From assembly GCF_051401765.1 (NCBI RefSeq), contig NW_027480592.1:744001-808000 (forward strand): 64,000 bases of DNA. The letters run 5' to 3'. This document shows, piece by piece, positions 41,055-56,700 of this stretch; position 1 is the first letter of the stretch; every line of letters begins with the position of its first letter. The notes below the pieces were generated by a model. That model made no database searches. It saw nothing but the letters and a program-made list of their open reading frames with translations, and was not told the origin of the DNA. A program made the translations under genes and the position numbers. Origin of the DNA: Calliopsis andreniformis. Taxonomy: Eukaryota > Arthropoda > Insecta > Hymenoptera > Andrenidae.

Positions 41055-42833
41055 ATGATTACTACAGTTAGAATAACTATTACTATGATTATTACGACTA
41101 TTATGACTGTTGCTATGATTATTATTATTATTATTACGATTGTTATGATTGTTGTGGATATTATGACGGTTACTATGATTATTCTGGTTGACAGTGTGGT
41201 TATTAAGATTATCAGTTAGATTATAATGCCTATTATGCTTATTATGGTTTTTATTGCCATCACAATGGTTATTATGATTGCTTCCAAGTTTATTATGGTT
41301 ATTATTATGGTTACTATGATTATTATGTTTCATAGTATGATTATGCCGAATATTATGATCATCACTAAGATTATTCTGGTGGTTTTGACTATGACGATTA
41401 TTATGGCTATAATAACGATTATTAATGTTATTTCCAAGGTAATTCTGTTTATTATTACGTCGTTATGATTATTAGAGTTAGTCTAACTATTACTATGTTT
41501 ATTACGGCTATTATGATTGTTGCTACGATTATCATAGTTATTATTATGATTGTTATGATTTTTGTGGTTATTAAGACGGTTACTATGATTATTATGGATC
41601 ATAGTATGGTTATTATGATTATAATGCAGATTATTATGGCTATTTCGATTATTATGGTTTTTATGGCCATTATAATGGTTATTATGATTGTTTCCAAGTT
41701 TATTATGGTTGTTATTATGATTATTATGATTATTATGTTTCATAGTATGATTATGACGAATATTATGATCATCACTCAGATTATTCTGGTGATTATGTCT
41801 ATTACGATTATTATAGCTATAATAGCGATTATTAAGGTTATTTCCATGACAATTCTGTTTATTATAACGATGTTATGACTATTACAGTTAGTATAACTAT
41901 TACTATGACTATTACGACTATTTTGACTGTTGCTATCATTATTATGATTATTATTACGGTTGTTATGATTGTTGTGGTTATTATGACGATTACTATGATT
42001 ATTATGGTTGATAGTATGGTTATTATGATTATCATTCAGATTATTATGGCTATTATGATTATTATGGTTTTTATGGCCATTATAATGGTTATTATGATCG
42101 TTTTCAAGTTTATTATAGTTATTATTATGATTAGTACGATTATTATGGTTCCTAGTATGATTATGGCGAATATTATGGTCATCACTAAGATTATAATGGC
42201 TATTATGATTAATATGGTTTTTATGGCTATCATAATGGTTATTCCGAATTTTCCAGGTTTATTATGGTTATTATTATGATTATTATGTTTTATAGTATGA
42301 TTATGACGTATATTATGATCATCACTAAGATTATTCTGGTGATTACGACTATTACGATTATTATGGCTATAATAACGATTATTAATGTTATTTCCAAGGT
42401 AATTCTGGTTATTATTACGTTGTTATGATTATTAGAGTTAGTCTAACTATTACTACGATTATTACGGCTATTATGATTGTTGCTAAGATTATCATAGTTA
42501 ATATTATGATTGTTATGATTTTTGTGGTTATTATGACGTTTACTATGATTATTATGGTTGATAGTATGGTTATTATGATTATCACGCAGATTATTATGGC
42601 TATTACGATTATTATGGTTTTTATGGCCATTATAATGGTTATTATGATTCTTTCCTGGTTTATTATGGTTCTTATTATGATTATTATGATTATTATGTTT
42701 CATAGTATGATTATGACGTATACTATCATAATCACAAAGATTATTTTGGTGATTATGACTATTACGATTATTATGGCTATAATAACGATTATTAAGTTAT
42801 TTCCATGATAATTCTGTTTATTATTTCGATGTT
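41055..42833 (+). repeat. 1779-bp higher-order unit, tandem copy 1 of 3
   Basis: Monomers 41055, 41465, 41875 (550 bp) and 42425. Same class order and lengths as 33537-35315, to which it is also related by the 7518-bp duplication. Confidence 0.9.
41875..42424 (+). repeat. 550-bp monomer variant (C550)
   Basis: Third monomer of the first 1779-bp tandem unit; partner of 34357. Confidence 0.85.
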
Positions 42834-44612
42834 ATGATTACTACAGTTAGCATAACTATTACTATGATTATTACTACTATTATGACTGTTGCTATGATTA
42901 TTATTATTATTATTACGATTGTTATGATTGTTGTGGATATTATGACGGTTACTATGATTATTCTGGTTGACAGTGTGGTTATTAAGATTATCAGTTAGAT
43001 TATAATGCCTATTATGCTTATTATGGTTTTTATTGCCATCACAATGGTTATTATGATTGCTTCCAAGTTTATTATGGTTATTATTATGGTTACTATGATT
43101 ATTATGTTTCATAGTATGATTATGCCGAATATTATGATCATCACTAAGATTATTCTGGTGGTTTTGACTATGACGATTATTATGGCTATAATAACGATTA
43201 TTAATGTTATTTCCAAGGTAATTCTGTTTATTATTACGTCGTTATGATTATTAGAGTTAGTCTAACTATTACTATGTTTATTACGGCTATTATGATTGTT
43301 GCTACGATTATCATAGTTATTATTATGATTGTTATGATTTTTGTGGTTATTATGACGGTTACTATGATTATTATGGATCATAGTATGGTTATTATGATTA
43401 TAATGCAGATTATTATGGCTATTTCGATTATTATGGTTTTTATGGCCATTATAATGGTTATTATGATTGTTTCCAAGTTTATTATGGTTGTTATTATGAT
43501 TATTATGATTATTATGTTTCATAGTATGATTATGACGAATATTATGATCATCACTCAGATTATTCTGGTGATTATGTCTATTACGATTATTATAGCTATA
43601 ATAGCGATTATTAAGGTTATTTCCATGACAATTCTGTTTATTATAACGATGTTATGATTATTACAGTTAGTATAACTATTACTATGACTATTACGACTAT
43701 TTTGACTGTTGCTATCATTATTATGATTATTATTACGGTTGTTATGATTGTTGTGGTTATTATGACGATTACTATGATTATTATGGTTGATAGTATGGTT
43801 ATTATGATTATCATTCAGATTATTATGGCTATTATGATTATTATGGTTTTTATGGCCATTATAATGGTTATTATGATCGTTTTCAAGTTTATTATAGTTA
43901 TTATTATGATTAGTACGATTATTATGGTTCCTAGTATGATTATGGCGAATATTATGGTCATCACTAAGATTATAATGGCTATTATGATTAATATGGTTTT
44001 TATGGCTATCATAATGGTTATTCCGAATTTTCCAGGTTTATTATGGTTATTATTATGATTATTATGTTTTATAGTATGATTATGACGTATATTATGATCA
44101 TCACTAAGATTATTCTGGTGATTACGACTATTACGATTATTATGGCTATAATAACGATTATTAATGTTATTTCCAAGGTAATTCTGGTTATTATTACGTT
44201 GTTATGATTATTAGAGTTAGTCTAACTATTACTACGATTATTACGGCTATTATGATTGTTGCTAAGATTATCATAGTTAATATTATGATTGTTATGATTT
44301 TTGTGGTTATTATGACGTTTACTATGATTATTATGGTTGATAGTATGGTTATTATGATTATCACGCAGATTATTATGGCTATTACGATTATTATGGTTTT
44401 TATGGCCATTATAATGGTTATTATGATTCTTTCCTGGTTTATTATGGTTCTTATTATGATTATCATGATTATTATGTTTCATAGTATGATTATGACGTAT
44501 ACTATCATAATCACAAAGATTATTTTGGTGATTATGACTATTACGATTATTATGGCTATAATAACGATTATTAAGTTATTTCCATGATAATTCTGTTTAT
44601 TATTTCGATGTT
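42834..44612 (+). repeat. 1779-bp higher-order unit, tandem copy 2 of 3
   Basis: Monomers 42834, 43244, 43654 (550 bp) and 44204; very close to copies 1 and 3 at exact 1779-bp spacing. Confidence 0.9.
43654..44203 (+). repeat. 550-bp monomer variant (C550)
   Basis: Third monomer of the second 1779-bp tandem unit. Confidence 0.85.
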
Positions 44613-46391
44613 ATGATTACTACAGTTAGCATAACTATTACTATGATTATTACTACTATTATGACTGTTGCTATGATTATTATTATTATTATTACGATTG
44701 TTATGATTGTTGTGGATATTATGACGGTTACTATGATTATTCTGGTTGACAGTGTGGTTATTAAGATTATCAGTTAGATTATAATGCCTATTATGCTTAT
44801 TATGGTTTTTATTGCCATCACAATGGTTATTATGATTGCTTCCAAGTTTATTATGGTTATTATTATGGTTACTATGATTATTATGTTTCATAGTATGATT
44901 ATGCCGAATATTATGATCATCACTAAGATTATTCTGGTGGTTTTGACTATGACGATTATTATGGCTATAATAACGATTATTAATGTTATTTCCAAGGTAA
45001 TTCTGTTTATTATTACGTCGTTATGATTATTAGAGTTAGTCTAACTATTACTATGTTTATTACGGCTATTATGATTGTTGCTACGATTATCATAGTTATT
45101 ATTATGATTGTTATGATTTTTGTGGTTATTATGACGGTTACTATGATTATTATGGATCATAGTATGGTTATTATGATTATAATGCAGATTATTATGGCTA
45201 TTTCGATTATTATGGTTTTTATGGCCATTATAATGGTTATTATGATTGTTTCCAAGTTTATTATGGTTGTTATTATGATTATTATGATTATTATGTTTCA
45301 TAGTATGATTATGACAAATATTATGATCATCACTCATATTATTCTGGTGATTATGTCTATTACGATTATTATAGCTATAATAGCGATTATTAAGGTTATT
45401 TCCATGACAATTCTGTTTATTATAACGATGTTATGATTATTACAGTTAGTATAACTATTACTATGACTATTACGACTATTTTGACTGTTGCTATCATTAT
45501 TATGATTATTATTACGGTTGTTATGATTGTTGTGGTTATTATGACGATTACTATCATTATTATGGTTGATAGTATGATTATTATGATTATCATTCAGATT
45601 ATTATGGCTATTATGATTATTATGGTTTTTATGGCCATTATAATGGTTATTATGATCGTTTTCAAGTTTATTATGGTTATTATTATGATTAGTACGATTA
45701 TTATGGTTCCTAGTATGATTATGGCGAATATTATGGTCATCACTAAGATTATAATGGCTATTATGATTAATATGGTTTTTATGGCTATCATAATGGTTAT
45801 TCCGATTTTTCCAGGTTTATTATGGTTATTATTATGATTATTATGTTTTATAGTATGATTATGTCGTATATTATGATCATCACTAAGATTATTCCGGTGA
45901 TTACGACTATTACGATTATTATGGCTATAATAACGATTATTAATGTTATTTCCAAGGTAATTCTGGTTATTATTACGTTGTTATGATTATTAGAGTTAGT
46001 CTAACTATTACTACGATTATTACGGCTATTATGATTGTTGCTAAGAATATCATAGTTAATATTATGATTGTTATGATTTTTGTGGTTATTATGACGTTTA
46101 CTAGGATTATTATGGTTGATAGTATGGTTATTATGATTATCACGCAGATTATTATGGCTACTACGATTATTATGGTTTTTATGGCCATTATAATGGTTAT
46201 TATGATTCTTTCCTGGTTTATTATGGTTCTTATTATGATTATTATGATTATTATGTTTCATAGTATGATTATGACGTATATTATCATAATCACAAAGATT
46301 ATTTTGGTGATTATGACTATTACGATTATTATGGCTATAATAACGATTATTAAGTTATTTCCATGATAATTCTGTTTATTACTTCGATGTT
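44613..46391 (+). repeat. 1779-bp higher-order unit, tandem copy 3 of 3
   Basis: Monomers 44613, 45023, 45433 (550 bp) and 45983. The final monomer carries several private changes (for example AAGAATATCAT near 46043 and GGCTACTACG near 46156). The array then switches to A1 and C class monomers at 46392. Confidence 0.87.
45433..45982 (+). repeat. 550-bp monomer variant (C550)
   Basis: Third monomer of the third 1779-bp tandem unit. It keeps the ancestral TATTCCGATTTTTCC, unlike 41875 and 43654. Confidence 0.85.
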
Positions 46392-48152
46392 ATGACTACT
46401 ACAGTTAGCATAAATATTACTATGGTTATTACGACTTTTGTGACTGTTGCTATGATTAGTATGCTTATTATTACGATTGTTATGATTGTTGTGGTTATTA
46501 TGACGATTACTATGATTATTATGGTTGACAGTGTGGTTATTATGATTATAATTTAGATTATTATGGCTATTACAATTATTATGGCTTTCATGGCTATTAT
46601 AATGGTTATTATGATTGTTTCCAAGCTTATTATGGTTATTACTATGATTATTACGATTATTATGTTTCATAGTGTGATTATGACGAATATTATGATCATC
46701 ACTAAGATTATTCTGGTGATTATGACTATTACGATTATTATGGTTATAATAACGATTATAAAGGTTATTTCCATGAAAATTCTGTTTATTACCACGATGA
46801 TATGATTATTACAGTTAGTATAACTATTACTATGCTTATTGCGGCTATTATGATTGTTGCTATGATTATTAGGATTATTGCTACGATTGTTATGATTGTT
46901 GTGGTTATTATGACGATTACTATGATTATTATGGTTGATAGTGTGGTTATTATGATTATTATCTAGATTATTATGGCTGTTACGTTTATTATGGTCTTTA
47001 TGGACATCACAATGGTTATTATGATTGCTTCCAAGTTTATTATGGTTATTATTATGGTTATTATGATTATTATGTTTCATAGTATGATTATGACGAATAT
47101 TATGATCATCACTAAGATTATTCTGGTGGTTTTGACTAAGTCGATTATTATGGCTATAATAACGATTATTAATGTTATTTCCAAGGTAATTCTGTTTACT
47201 ATTACGTTGTTACGATTATTAGAGTTAGTCTAACTATTACTACGATTATTGCGGCTATTATGATTGTTGCTACGGTTATCATGGTTATTATTATGATTGT
47301 TATGATTTTTGTGGTTATAATGACGTTTACTATGATTATTGTGGTTGATAGTAATGTTATTATGAGTATCATGCAGATTATTATGGCTATTACGATTATT
47401 ATGGTTTTTATGGCCATTATATTGGTTATTATGATTCTTTCCAGGTTTATTATGGTTCTTATTATGATTATTATGATTATTATGTTTCATAGTATGATTA
47501 TGACGTATATAATCGTAATCACTAAGACTATTTTGGTGATTATGACTATTACGATTATTATGGCTATAATAACGATTATTAAGTTATTTCCATGATAATT
47601 CTGTTTATTATTTCGATGTTATGATTACTACAGTTAGCATAACTATTACTATGATTATTACGACTATTATGACTGTTGCTATGATTATTATTATTATTAT
47701 TACGATTGTTATGATTGTTGTGGATATTATGACGGTTACTATGATTATTCTGGTTGACAGTGTGGTTATTAAGATTATCAGTTAGATTATAATGCCTATT
47801 ATGCTTATTATGGTTTTTATTGCCATCACAATGGTTATTATGATTGCTTCCAAGTTTATTATGGTTATTATTATGGTTACTATGATTATTATGTTTCATA
47901 GTATGATTATGCCGAATATTATGATCATCACTAAGATTATTCTGGTGGTTTTGACTATGACGATTATTATGGCTATAATAACGATTATTAATGTTATTTC
48001 CAAGGTAATTCTGTTTATTATTACGTCGTTATGATTATTAGAGTTAGTCTAACTATTACTATGTTTATTACGGCTATTATGATTGTTGCTACGATTATCA
48101 TAGTTATTATTATGATTGTTATGATTTTTGTGGTTATTAAGACGGTTACTAT

Positions 48153-51100
48153 GATTATTATGATTGATAGTGTGGTTATTATGATTATCATTTAGATTAT
48201 TATGCCTATTATGGTTATTATGGTTTTTATGGCTATTATAATGGTTATTATGATTGCTTCCAAGTTTATTATGGTTATTATTATGATTATTACGATTATT
48301 ATGTTTCATAGTGTGATTATGACGAATATTATGTTCATCACTAGGATTATTCTGGTGATTATGACTATAACGATTATTATGGTTATAATAACGATTATAA
48401 GGGTTATTTCCATGACAATTCTGTTTATTACTACGATGTTATGATTATTACAGTTAGTATAACTATTACTATGATTATTGCGGCTATTATGATTGTTGCT
48501 ATGATTATTATGATTATTATTACGATTGTTATGATTCTTGTGGTTATTATGGCGATTACTATTATTATTATGGTTGATAGTGTGGTTATTATGATTATTA
48601 GTTAGGTTATTATGGCTGTTACGTTTATTATGGTTTTTATGTCCATCATAATGGTTATTATTATTGCTTCCAAGTTTATTATGGTTATTATTATGATTAT
48701 TACGATTATTATGTTTCATAGTATGATTATGACGAATATTATGATCATCACTAAGCTTATTCTGGTGGTTTTCACTATGACGATTATTATGGCTATAATA
48801 ACGATTATTAAGGTTATTTCCATGATGATTCTGTTTATTATTTCGATGTTATGACTACTACAGTTAGCATAACTATTACTATGGTAATTACGACTTTTGT
48901 GACTGTTGCTATGATTAGTATGCTTATTATTACGATTGTTATGATTGTTGTGGTTATTATGACGGTTACTATGATTATTATGGTTGATAGTGTGGTTATT
49001 ATGATTATTATCTAGATTATTATGGCTGTTACGTTTATTATGGTTTTTATGGCCATCACAATGGTCATTATGATTGCTTCCAAGTTTATTATGGTTATTA
49101 TTATGGTTATTATGATTATTATGTTTCATAGTATGATTATGACGAATATTAGGATCATCACTAAGATTATTCTGGTGGTTTTGACTATGACGATTATTAT
49201 GGCTATAATAACGATTATTAATGTTATTTCCAAGGTAATTCTGTTTATTATTACATTGTTATGATTATTAGAGTTAGTCTAACTATTACTACGATTATTA
49301 CGGCTATTATGATTGTTGCTACGATTATCATAGTTATTATTATGATTGTTATGATTTTTGTGGTTATTATCACGTTTACTATGATTATTATGGTTGATAG
49401 TAAGGTTATTATGATTATCATGCAGATTATTATGGCTATTACGATTATTATGGTTTTTATGGCCATTATATTGGTTATTATGATTCTTTCCAGGTTTATT
49501 ATGGTTCTTATTATGATTATTATGATTATTATGTTTCATAGTATGATTATGACGTATATTATCATAATCACTAAGATTATTTTGGTGATTATGACTATTA
49601 CGATTATTATAGCTATAATAACGATTATTAAGGCTATTTCCATGATAATTCTGTTTATTATTTCGATGTTATGATTATTACAGTTAGCATAACTATTACT
49701 ACGATTATTACGACTATTATGACTGTTGCTATGATTATTACGATTATTATTACGTTTGTCATGATTGTTGTGGTTATTATGACGATTACTATGATTATTA
49801 TGGTTGACAGTGTGGTTATTATGATTATCATTTAGATTATTACGGCTATTACTATTATTATGGTTTTCATTGCTATTATAATGGTTATTATGATTGTTTC
49901 CAAGTTTATAATGGTTATTATTATGATTATTACGATTATTATGTTTCATAGTGTGATTATGACGGATATTATGATCATCACTAAGATTATTCTGGTGATT
50001 ATGACTATTACGATTATTATGGTTATAATAACGATTATTAAGGTTATTTCCATGATAATTCTGTTTATTATTACGTTGTTATGATTATTAGAGTTAGTCT
50101 AACTCTTACTACGATTATTGCGGCTATTATGATTGTTGCTACGGTTATCATAGTTATTATTATGATTGTTATGATTTTTGTGGTTATAATGACGTTTACT
50201 ATGATTATTATGGTTGATGGTAAGGTTATTATGAGTATCATGCAGATTATTATGGCTATTACGATTATTATGGTTTTTATGGCCATTATATTGGTTATTA
50301 TGATTCTTTCCAGGTTTATTATGGTTCTTATTCTGATTATTATGATTATTATGTTTCATACTATGATTATGACGTATATAATCATAATCACTAAGACTAT
50401 TTTGGTGATTATGTCTATTACGATTATTATGGCTGTAATAACGATTATTAAGGCTATTTCCATGATAATTCTGTTTATTATTTCGATGTTATGATTACTA
50501 CAGTTAGCATAACTATTACTATGATTATTACGACTATTATGACTGTTGCTATGATTATTATGGTTATTATTACGATTGTTATGATTGTTGTGTTTATTAC
50601 GACGATTACTATGATTATTATGGTTGATAGTGTGGTTATTATGATTATCATTTATATTATTATGCCTATTATGCTTATTATGGTTTTCGTTGCTATTATA
50701 ATGGTTATTATGATTGTTTCCAAGTTTATCATGGTTATTATTGTGATTATTACGATTATCATGTTTCATAGTGTGATTATGACGAATATTATGATCATCA
50801 CTGAGGTTATTCTGGTGGTTTTGACTATGACGATTATTATGTCTATAATAACGATTATTAATGTTATTTCCAAGGTAATTCTGTTTATTATTACGTTGTT
50901 ATGATTATTATAGTTAGTCTAACTATTACTACGATTATTACGGCTATTATGGTTGTTGCTACGATTATCACAGTTATTATTATGATTGTTATGATTTTTG
51001 TGTTTATTATGACGTTTACTATGATTATTATGTTTGATAGTAAGATTATTATGATTATCATGCAGATTATTATGGCTATTACGATTATTATGGTTTTTAT

Positions 51101-51273
51101 GGCCATTATATTGGTTATTATGATTCTTTCCAGGTTTATTATGGTTCTTATTATGATTATTATGTTTATTATGTTTCATAGTATGATTATGACGTATATT
51201 ATCATAATCACTAAGATTATTTTGGTGATTATGACTATTCCGATTATTATGGCTATAATAACGATTATTAAGG
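48153..51273 (+). repeat. 17773-bp-spaced duplication, copy 2
   Basis: Partner of 30380-33500. Its left edge is a junction: the start of the 48031 monomer (with TTATTAAGACGG near 48135) matches the 33947 and 41465 monomers, and from about 48153 it matches the interrupted 29172/30668 region. Confidence 0.83.
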
Positions 51274-52130
51274 CTATTTCCATGATAATTATGTTTATTA
51301 TTTCGATGTTATGATTACTACAGTTAGCATAACTATTACTACGATTATTACGGCTATTATGACTGTTGCTATGATTATTATGGTTATTATTACGATTGTT
51401 ATGATTATTGTGGTTATTATGACGATTACTATGATTATTATCGTTGATAGTGTGGTTATTATGAATATCATTTATATTACTATGCCTATTATGGTTATTA
51501 TGGTTTTTATGGCTATTATAATGGTTATTATGATTGCTTCAAAGTTTATTATGGTTATTATTATGATTATTACGATTATTATGTTTCATAGTGTGATTAT
51601 GACGAATATTATGATCATCACTAAGATTATTCTGGTGATTATGTCTATTACGATTATTATAGCTATAATAACGATTATTAAGGTTATTTCCATGATAATT
51701 CTGTTTATTGTTACGATGTTATGATTATTACAGTTAGCATAACTATTACTACGATTATTACGACTATTATGACTGTTGCTATGATTATTACGATTATTAT
51801 TACGTTTGTCATGATTGTTGTGGTTATTATGTCGATTACTATGATTATTATAGTTGACAGTGTGGTTATTATGATTATCATTTAGATTATTATGGCTATT
51901 ACTATTATTATGGCTTTCATTGCTATTATAATGGTTATTATGATTCTTTCCAAGTTTATCATGGTTATTATTATGATTATTACGATTATTATGTTTCATA
52001 GTGTGATTATGACGAATATTATGGTCATCACTAAGATTATTCTGGTGATTATGACTATTACGATTATTATGGCTATAATAACGATTATTAAGGTTATTTC
52101 CATGATAATTCTGTTTATTATTTCGATGTT

Positions 52131-52950
52131 ATGACCACTACAGTTAGCATAACTATTACTATGGTTATTTCGACTTTTGTGACTCTTGCTATGATTAGTA
52201 TGCTTATTATTACGATTGTTATGATTGTTGTGGTTATTATGACGATTACTATGATTATTATGGTTGATAGTGTGGTTATTATGATTATTATCTAGATTAT
52301 TATGGCTGTTACGTTTATTATGGTCTTTATGGACATCACAATGGTTATTATGATTGCTTCCAAGTTTATTACGGTTATTATTATGGTTATTATGATTATT
52401 ATGTTTCATAGTATGATTATGACGAATATTATGATCATCACTAAGATTATTGTGGTGGTTTTGACTATGACGATTATTATGGCTATAATAACGATTATTA
52501 ATGTTATTTCCAAGGTAATTCTGTTTACTATAACGTTGTTATGATTATTAGAGTTAGTCTAACTATTACTACGATTATTACGGCTATTATGATTGTTGCT
52601 ACGATTATCATAGTTATTATTATGATTGTTATGATTTTTGTGGTTATTATGACGTTTACTATGATTATTATGGTTGATAGTAAGGTTATTATGAGTATCA
52701 CGCAGATTATTATGGCTATTACGATTATTATGGTTTTTATGGCCATTATAATGGTTATTATGATTGTTTCCAAGTTTATTATGGTTGTTATTATGATTAT
52801 TACGATTATTATGTTTCATAGTGTGATTATGACGAATATTATGATCATCACTAAGATTATTCTGGTGATTATGACTATTACGATTATTATGGCTATAATA
52901 ACGATTATTAAGGTTATTTCCATGATAATTCTGTTTATTATTTCGATGTT
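52131..52950 (+). repeat. 820-bp dimer, copy 1
   Basis: An A1-type monomer (starting ATGACCACTACAG) followed by a B-type monomer. It is repeated directly at 52951-53770, and the pair is copied at 61555-62374 and 62375-63194. Confidence 0.85.
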
Positions 52951-53770
52951 ATGACCACTACAGTTAGCATAACTATTACTATGGTTATTACGACTTTTGT
53001 GACTCTTGCTATGATTAGTATGCTTATTATTACGATTGTTATGATTGTTGTGGTTATTATGACGATTACTATGATTATTATGGTTGATAGTGTGGTTATT
53101 ATGATTATTATCTAGATTATTATGGCTGTTACGTTTATTATGGTCTTTATGGACATCACAATGGTTATTATGATTGCTTCCAAGTTTATTACGGTTATTA
53201 TTATGGTTATTATGATTATTATATTTCATAGTATGATTATGACGAATATTATGGTCATCACTAAGATTATTGTGGTGGTTTTGACTATGACGATTATTAT
53301 GGCTATAATAACGATTATTAATGTTATTTCCAAGGTAATTCTGTTTACTATAACGTTGTTATGATTATTAGAGTTAGTCTAACTATTACTACGATTATTA
53401 CGGCTATTATGATTGTTGCTACGATTATCATAGTTATTATTATGATTGTTATGATTTTTGTGGTTATTATGACGTTTACTATGATTATTATGGTTGATAG
53501 TAAGGTTATTATGAGTATCACGCAGATTATTATGGCTATTACGATTATTATGGTTTTTATGGCCATTATAATGGTTATTATGATTGTTTCCAAGTTTATT
53601 ATGGTTGTTATTATGATTATTATGATTATTATTTTTCATAGTATGATTATGACGAATATTATGATCATCACTCAGATTATTCTGGTGATTGTGACTATTA
53701 CGATTATTATGGCTATAATAACGATTATTAAGGTTATTTCCATGATAATTCTGTTTATTATTTCGATGTT
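52951..53770 (+). repeat. 820-bp dimer, copy 2
   Basis: Tandem copy of 52131-52950 with a few changes, such as ATATTTCATAG near 53220 and ATTTTTCATAG near 53631 in place of ATGTTTCATAG. Confidence 0.85.
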
Positions 53771-56700
53771 ATGACTACTACAGTTAGCATAACTATTACT
53801 ATGGTTATTACGACTTTTGTGTCTGTTGCTATGATTAGTATGCTTATTATTACGATTGTTATGATTGTTGTGGATATTATGACGATTACTATGATTATTA
53901 TGGTTGATAGTGTGGTTATTATGATTATTATCCAGATTATTATGGCTGTTACGTTTATTATGGTCTTTATGGCCACCACAATGGTTATTATGATTGCTTC
54001 CAAGTTTATTATGGTTATTATTATGGTTATTATGATTATTATGTTTCATAGTATGATTATGACGAATATTATGATCATCACTAAGATTATTCTGGTGGTT
54101 TTGACTATGACGATTATTATGGCTATAATAACGATTATTAATGTTATTTCCAAGGTAATTCTGTTTATTATTACGTTGTTATGATTGTCAGAGTTAGTCT
54201 AACTATTACTACGATTATTACGGCTATTATGATTGTTGCTACGATTATCATAGTTATTATTATGATTGTTATGATTTTTGTGGTTATTATGACGTTTACT
54301 ATGATTATTATGGTAGATAGCAAGGTTATTATGAGTATCATGCAGATTATTATGGCTATTACGATTATTATGGTTTTTATTGCCATTATATTGGTTATTA
54401 TGATTCTTTCCAGGTTTATTATGGTTCTTATTATGATTATTATGATTTTGATGTTTCATAGTATGATTATGACGAATATTATGATCATCACTAAGATTAT
54501 TCTGGTGATTATGACTATTACGATTTTTATGGCTATAATAACGATTATTAAGGCTATTTCCATGATAATTCTGTTTATTATTTCGATGTTATGATTACTG
54601 CAGTTAGCATATCTATTACTATGATTATTACGACTATTATGACTGTTGCTATGATTATTACGATTATTATTACGATTGTTATGACTGTTGTGGTTATTAT
54701 GACGATTACTATGATTATTATGGTTGATAGTGTGGTTATTATGATTATCATTTAGATTATTATGCCTATTATGGTTATTATGGTTTTTATGGCTATTATA
54801 ATGGTTATTATGATTGCTTCCATGTTTATTATGGTTATTATTGTGATTATTACGATTATTATGTTTCATAGTGTGATTATGACGAATATTATGATCATCA
54901 CTAAGATTATTCTGGTGATTATGACTATTACGATGATTATGGCTATAATAACGATAATTAAGGTTATTTCCATGATAATTCTGTTTATTATTTCGATGTT
55001 ATGATTACTACAGTTAGCATAACTATTACTATGATTATTACGACTATTATGACTGTTGCTATGATTATTATGATTATTATTACGATTGTTATGATTGTTG
55101 TTTGTATTATGACGATTACTATGATTATTCTGGTTGACAGTGTGGTTATTAAGATTATCAGTTAGATTATTATGGCTATTATGATTATTATGGTTTTTAT
55201 GGCTATCATAATGGTTATTATGATTTTTCCAGGTTTATTATGGTTATTATTATGTTTATTACGATTATTATGTTTCATAGTATGATTATGACGAATATTA
55301 TGATCATCACTAAGATTATTCTGGTGATTATGACTATTACGATTTTTATGGCTATAATAACGATTATTAAGGCTATTTCCATGATAATTCTGTTTATTAT
55401 TTCGATGTTATGATTACTACAGTTAGCATATCTATTACTATGATTATTACGACTATTATGACTGTTGCTATGATTATTACGATTATTATTACGATTGTTA
55501 TGATTGTTGTGGTTATTATGACGATTACTATGATTATTATGGTTGATAGTGTGGTTATTATGATTATCATTTAGATTATTATGCCTATTATGGTTATTAT
55601 GGTTTTTATGGCTATTATAATGGTTATTATGATTGCTTCCATGTTTATTATGGTTATTATTGTGATTATTACGATTATTATGTTTCATAGTGTGATTATG
55701 ACGAATATTATGATCATCACTAAGATTATTCTGGTGATTATGACTATTACGATGATTATGGCTATAATAACGATTATTAAGTTATTTCCATGATAATTCT
55801 GTTTATTATTTCGATGTTATGATTACTACAGTTAGCATAACTATTACTATGATTATTACGACTATTATGACTGTTGCTATGATTATTATGATTATTATTA
55901 CGATTGTTATGATTGTTGTGGGTATTATGACGATTACTATGATTATTCTGGTTGACAGTGTGGTTATTAAGATTATCAGTTAGATTATTATGGCTATTAT
56001 GGTTATTATGGTTTTTATGGCTATTATAATGGTTATTGTGATTGCTTCCATGTTTATTATGGTTATTATTGTGATTATTACGATTATTATGTTTCATAGT
56101 GTGATTATGACGAATATTATGATCATCACTAAGATTATTCTGGTGATTATGACTATTACGATGATTATGGCTATAATAACGATTATTAAGTTTATTTCCA
56201 TGATAATTCTGTTTATTATTTCGATGTTATGACTACTACAGTTAGCATAACTATTACTATGGTTATTACGGCTTTTGTGACTGTTGCTATGATTAGTATG
56301 GTTATTATTACGAGTGTTATGATTGTTGTGGTTATTATGACGATTACTATGATTATTATGGTTGACAGTGTGGTTATTATGATTATAATTTAGATTATTA
56401 TGGCTATTACAATTATTATGGTTTTCATGGCTATTATAATGGTTATTATGATTGTTTCCAAGTTTATTATGGTTATTATTATGATTATTACGATTATTAT
56501 GTTTCATAGTGTGATTATGACGAATATTATGATCATCACTAAGATTATTCTGGTGATTATGACTATTACGATTTTTATGGTTATAATAACGATTATAAAG
56601 GTTATTTCAATGAAAATTCTGTTTATTACCACGATGATATGATTATTACAGTTAGTATAACAATTACTATGCTTATTGCGGCTATTATGATTGTTGCTAT

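Larger units (their letters stand above)
38868..43623 (+). repeat. 7518-bp-spaced duplication, copy 2
   Basis: Partner of 31350-36105. Scattered substitutions separate the copies, for example TTAGAGTTAG near 33135 against TTAGCGTTAG near 40653. Confidence 0.85.
50491..54440 (+). repeat. 9424/9425-bp-spaced duplication, copy 1
   Basis: Pairs with 59916-63864. Offset is 9425 for monomers 50491 and 50901 and 9424 from about 51586 on. The stretch 51311-51590 does not match its partner, which carries a different monomer type. Confidence 0.86.
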
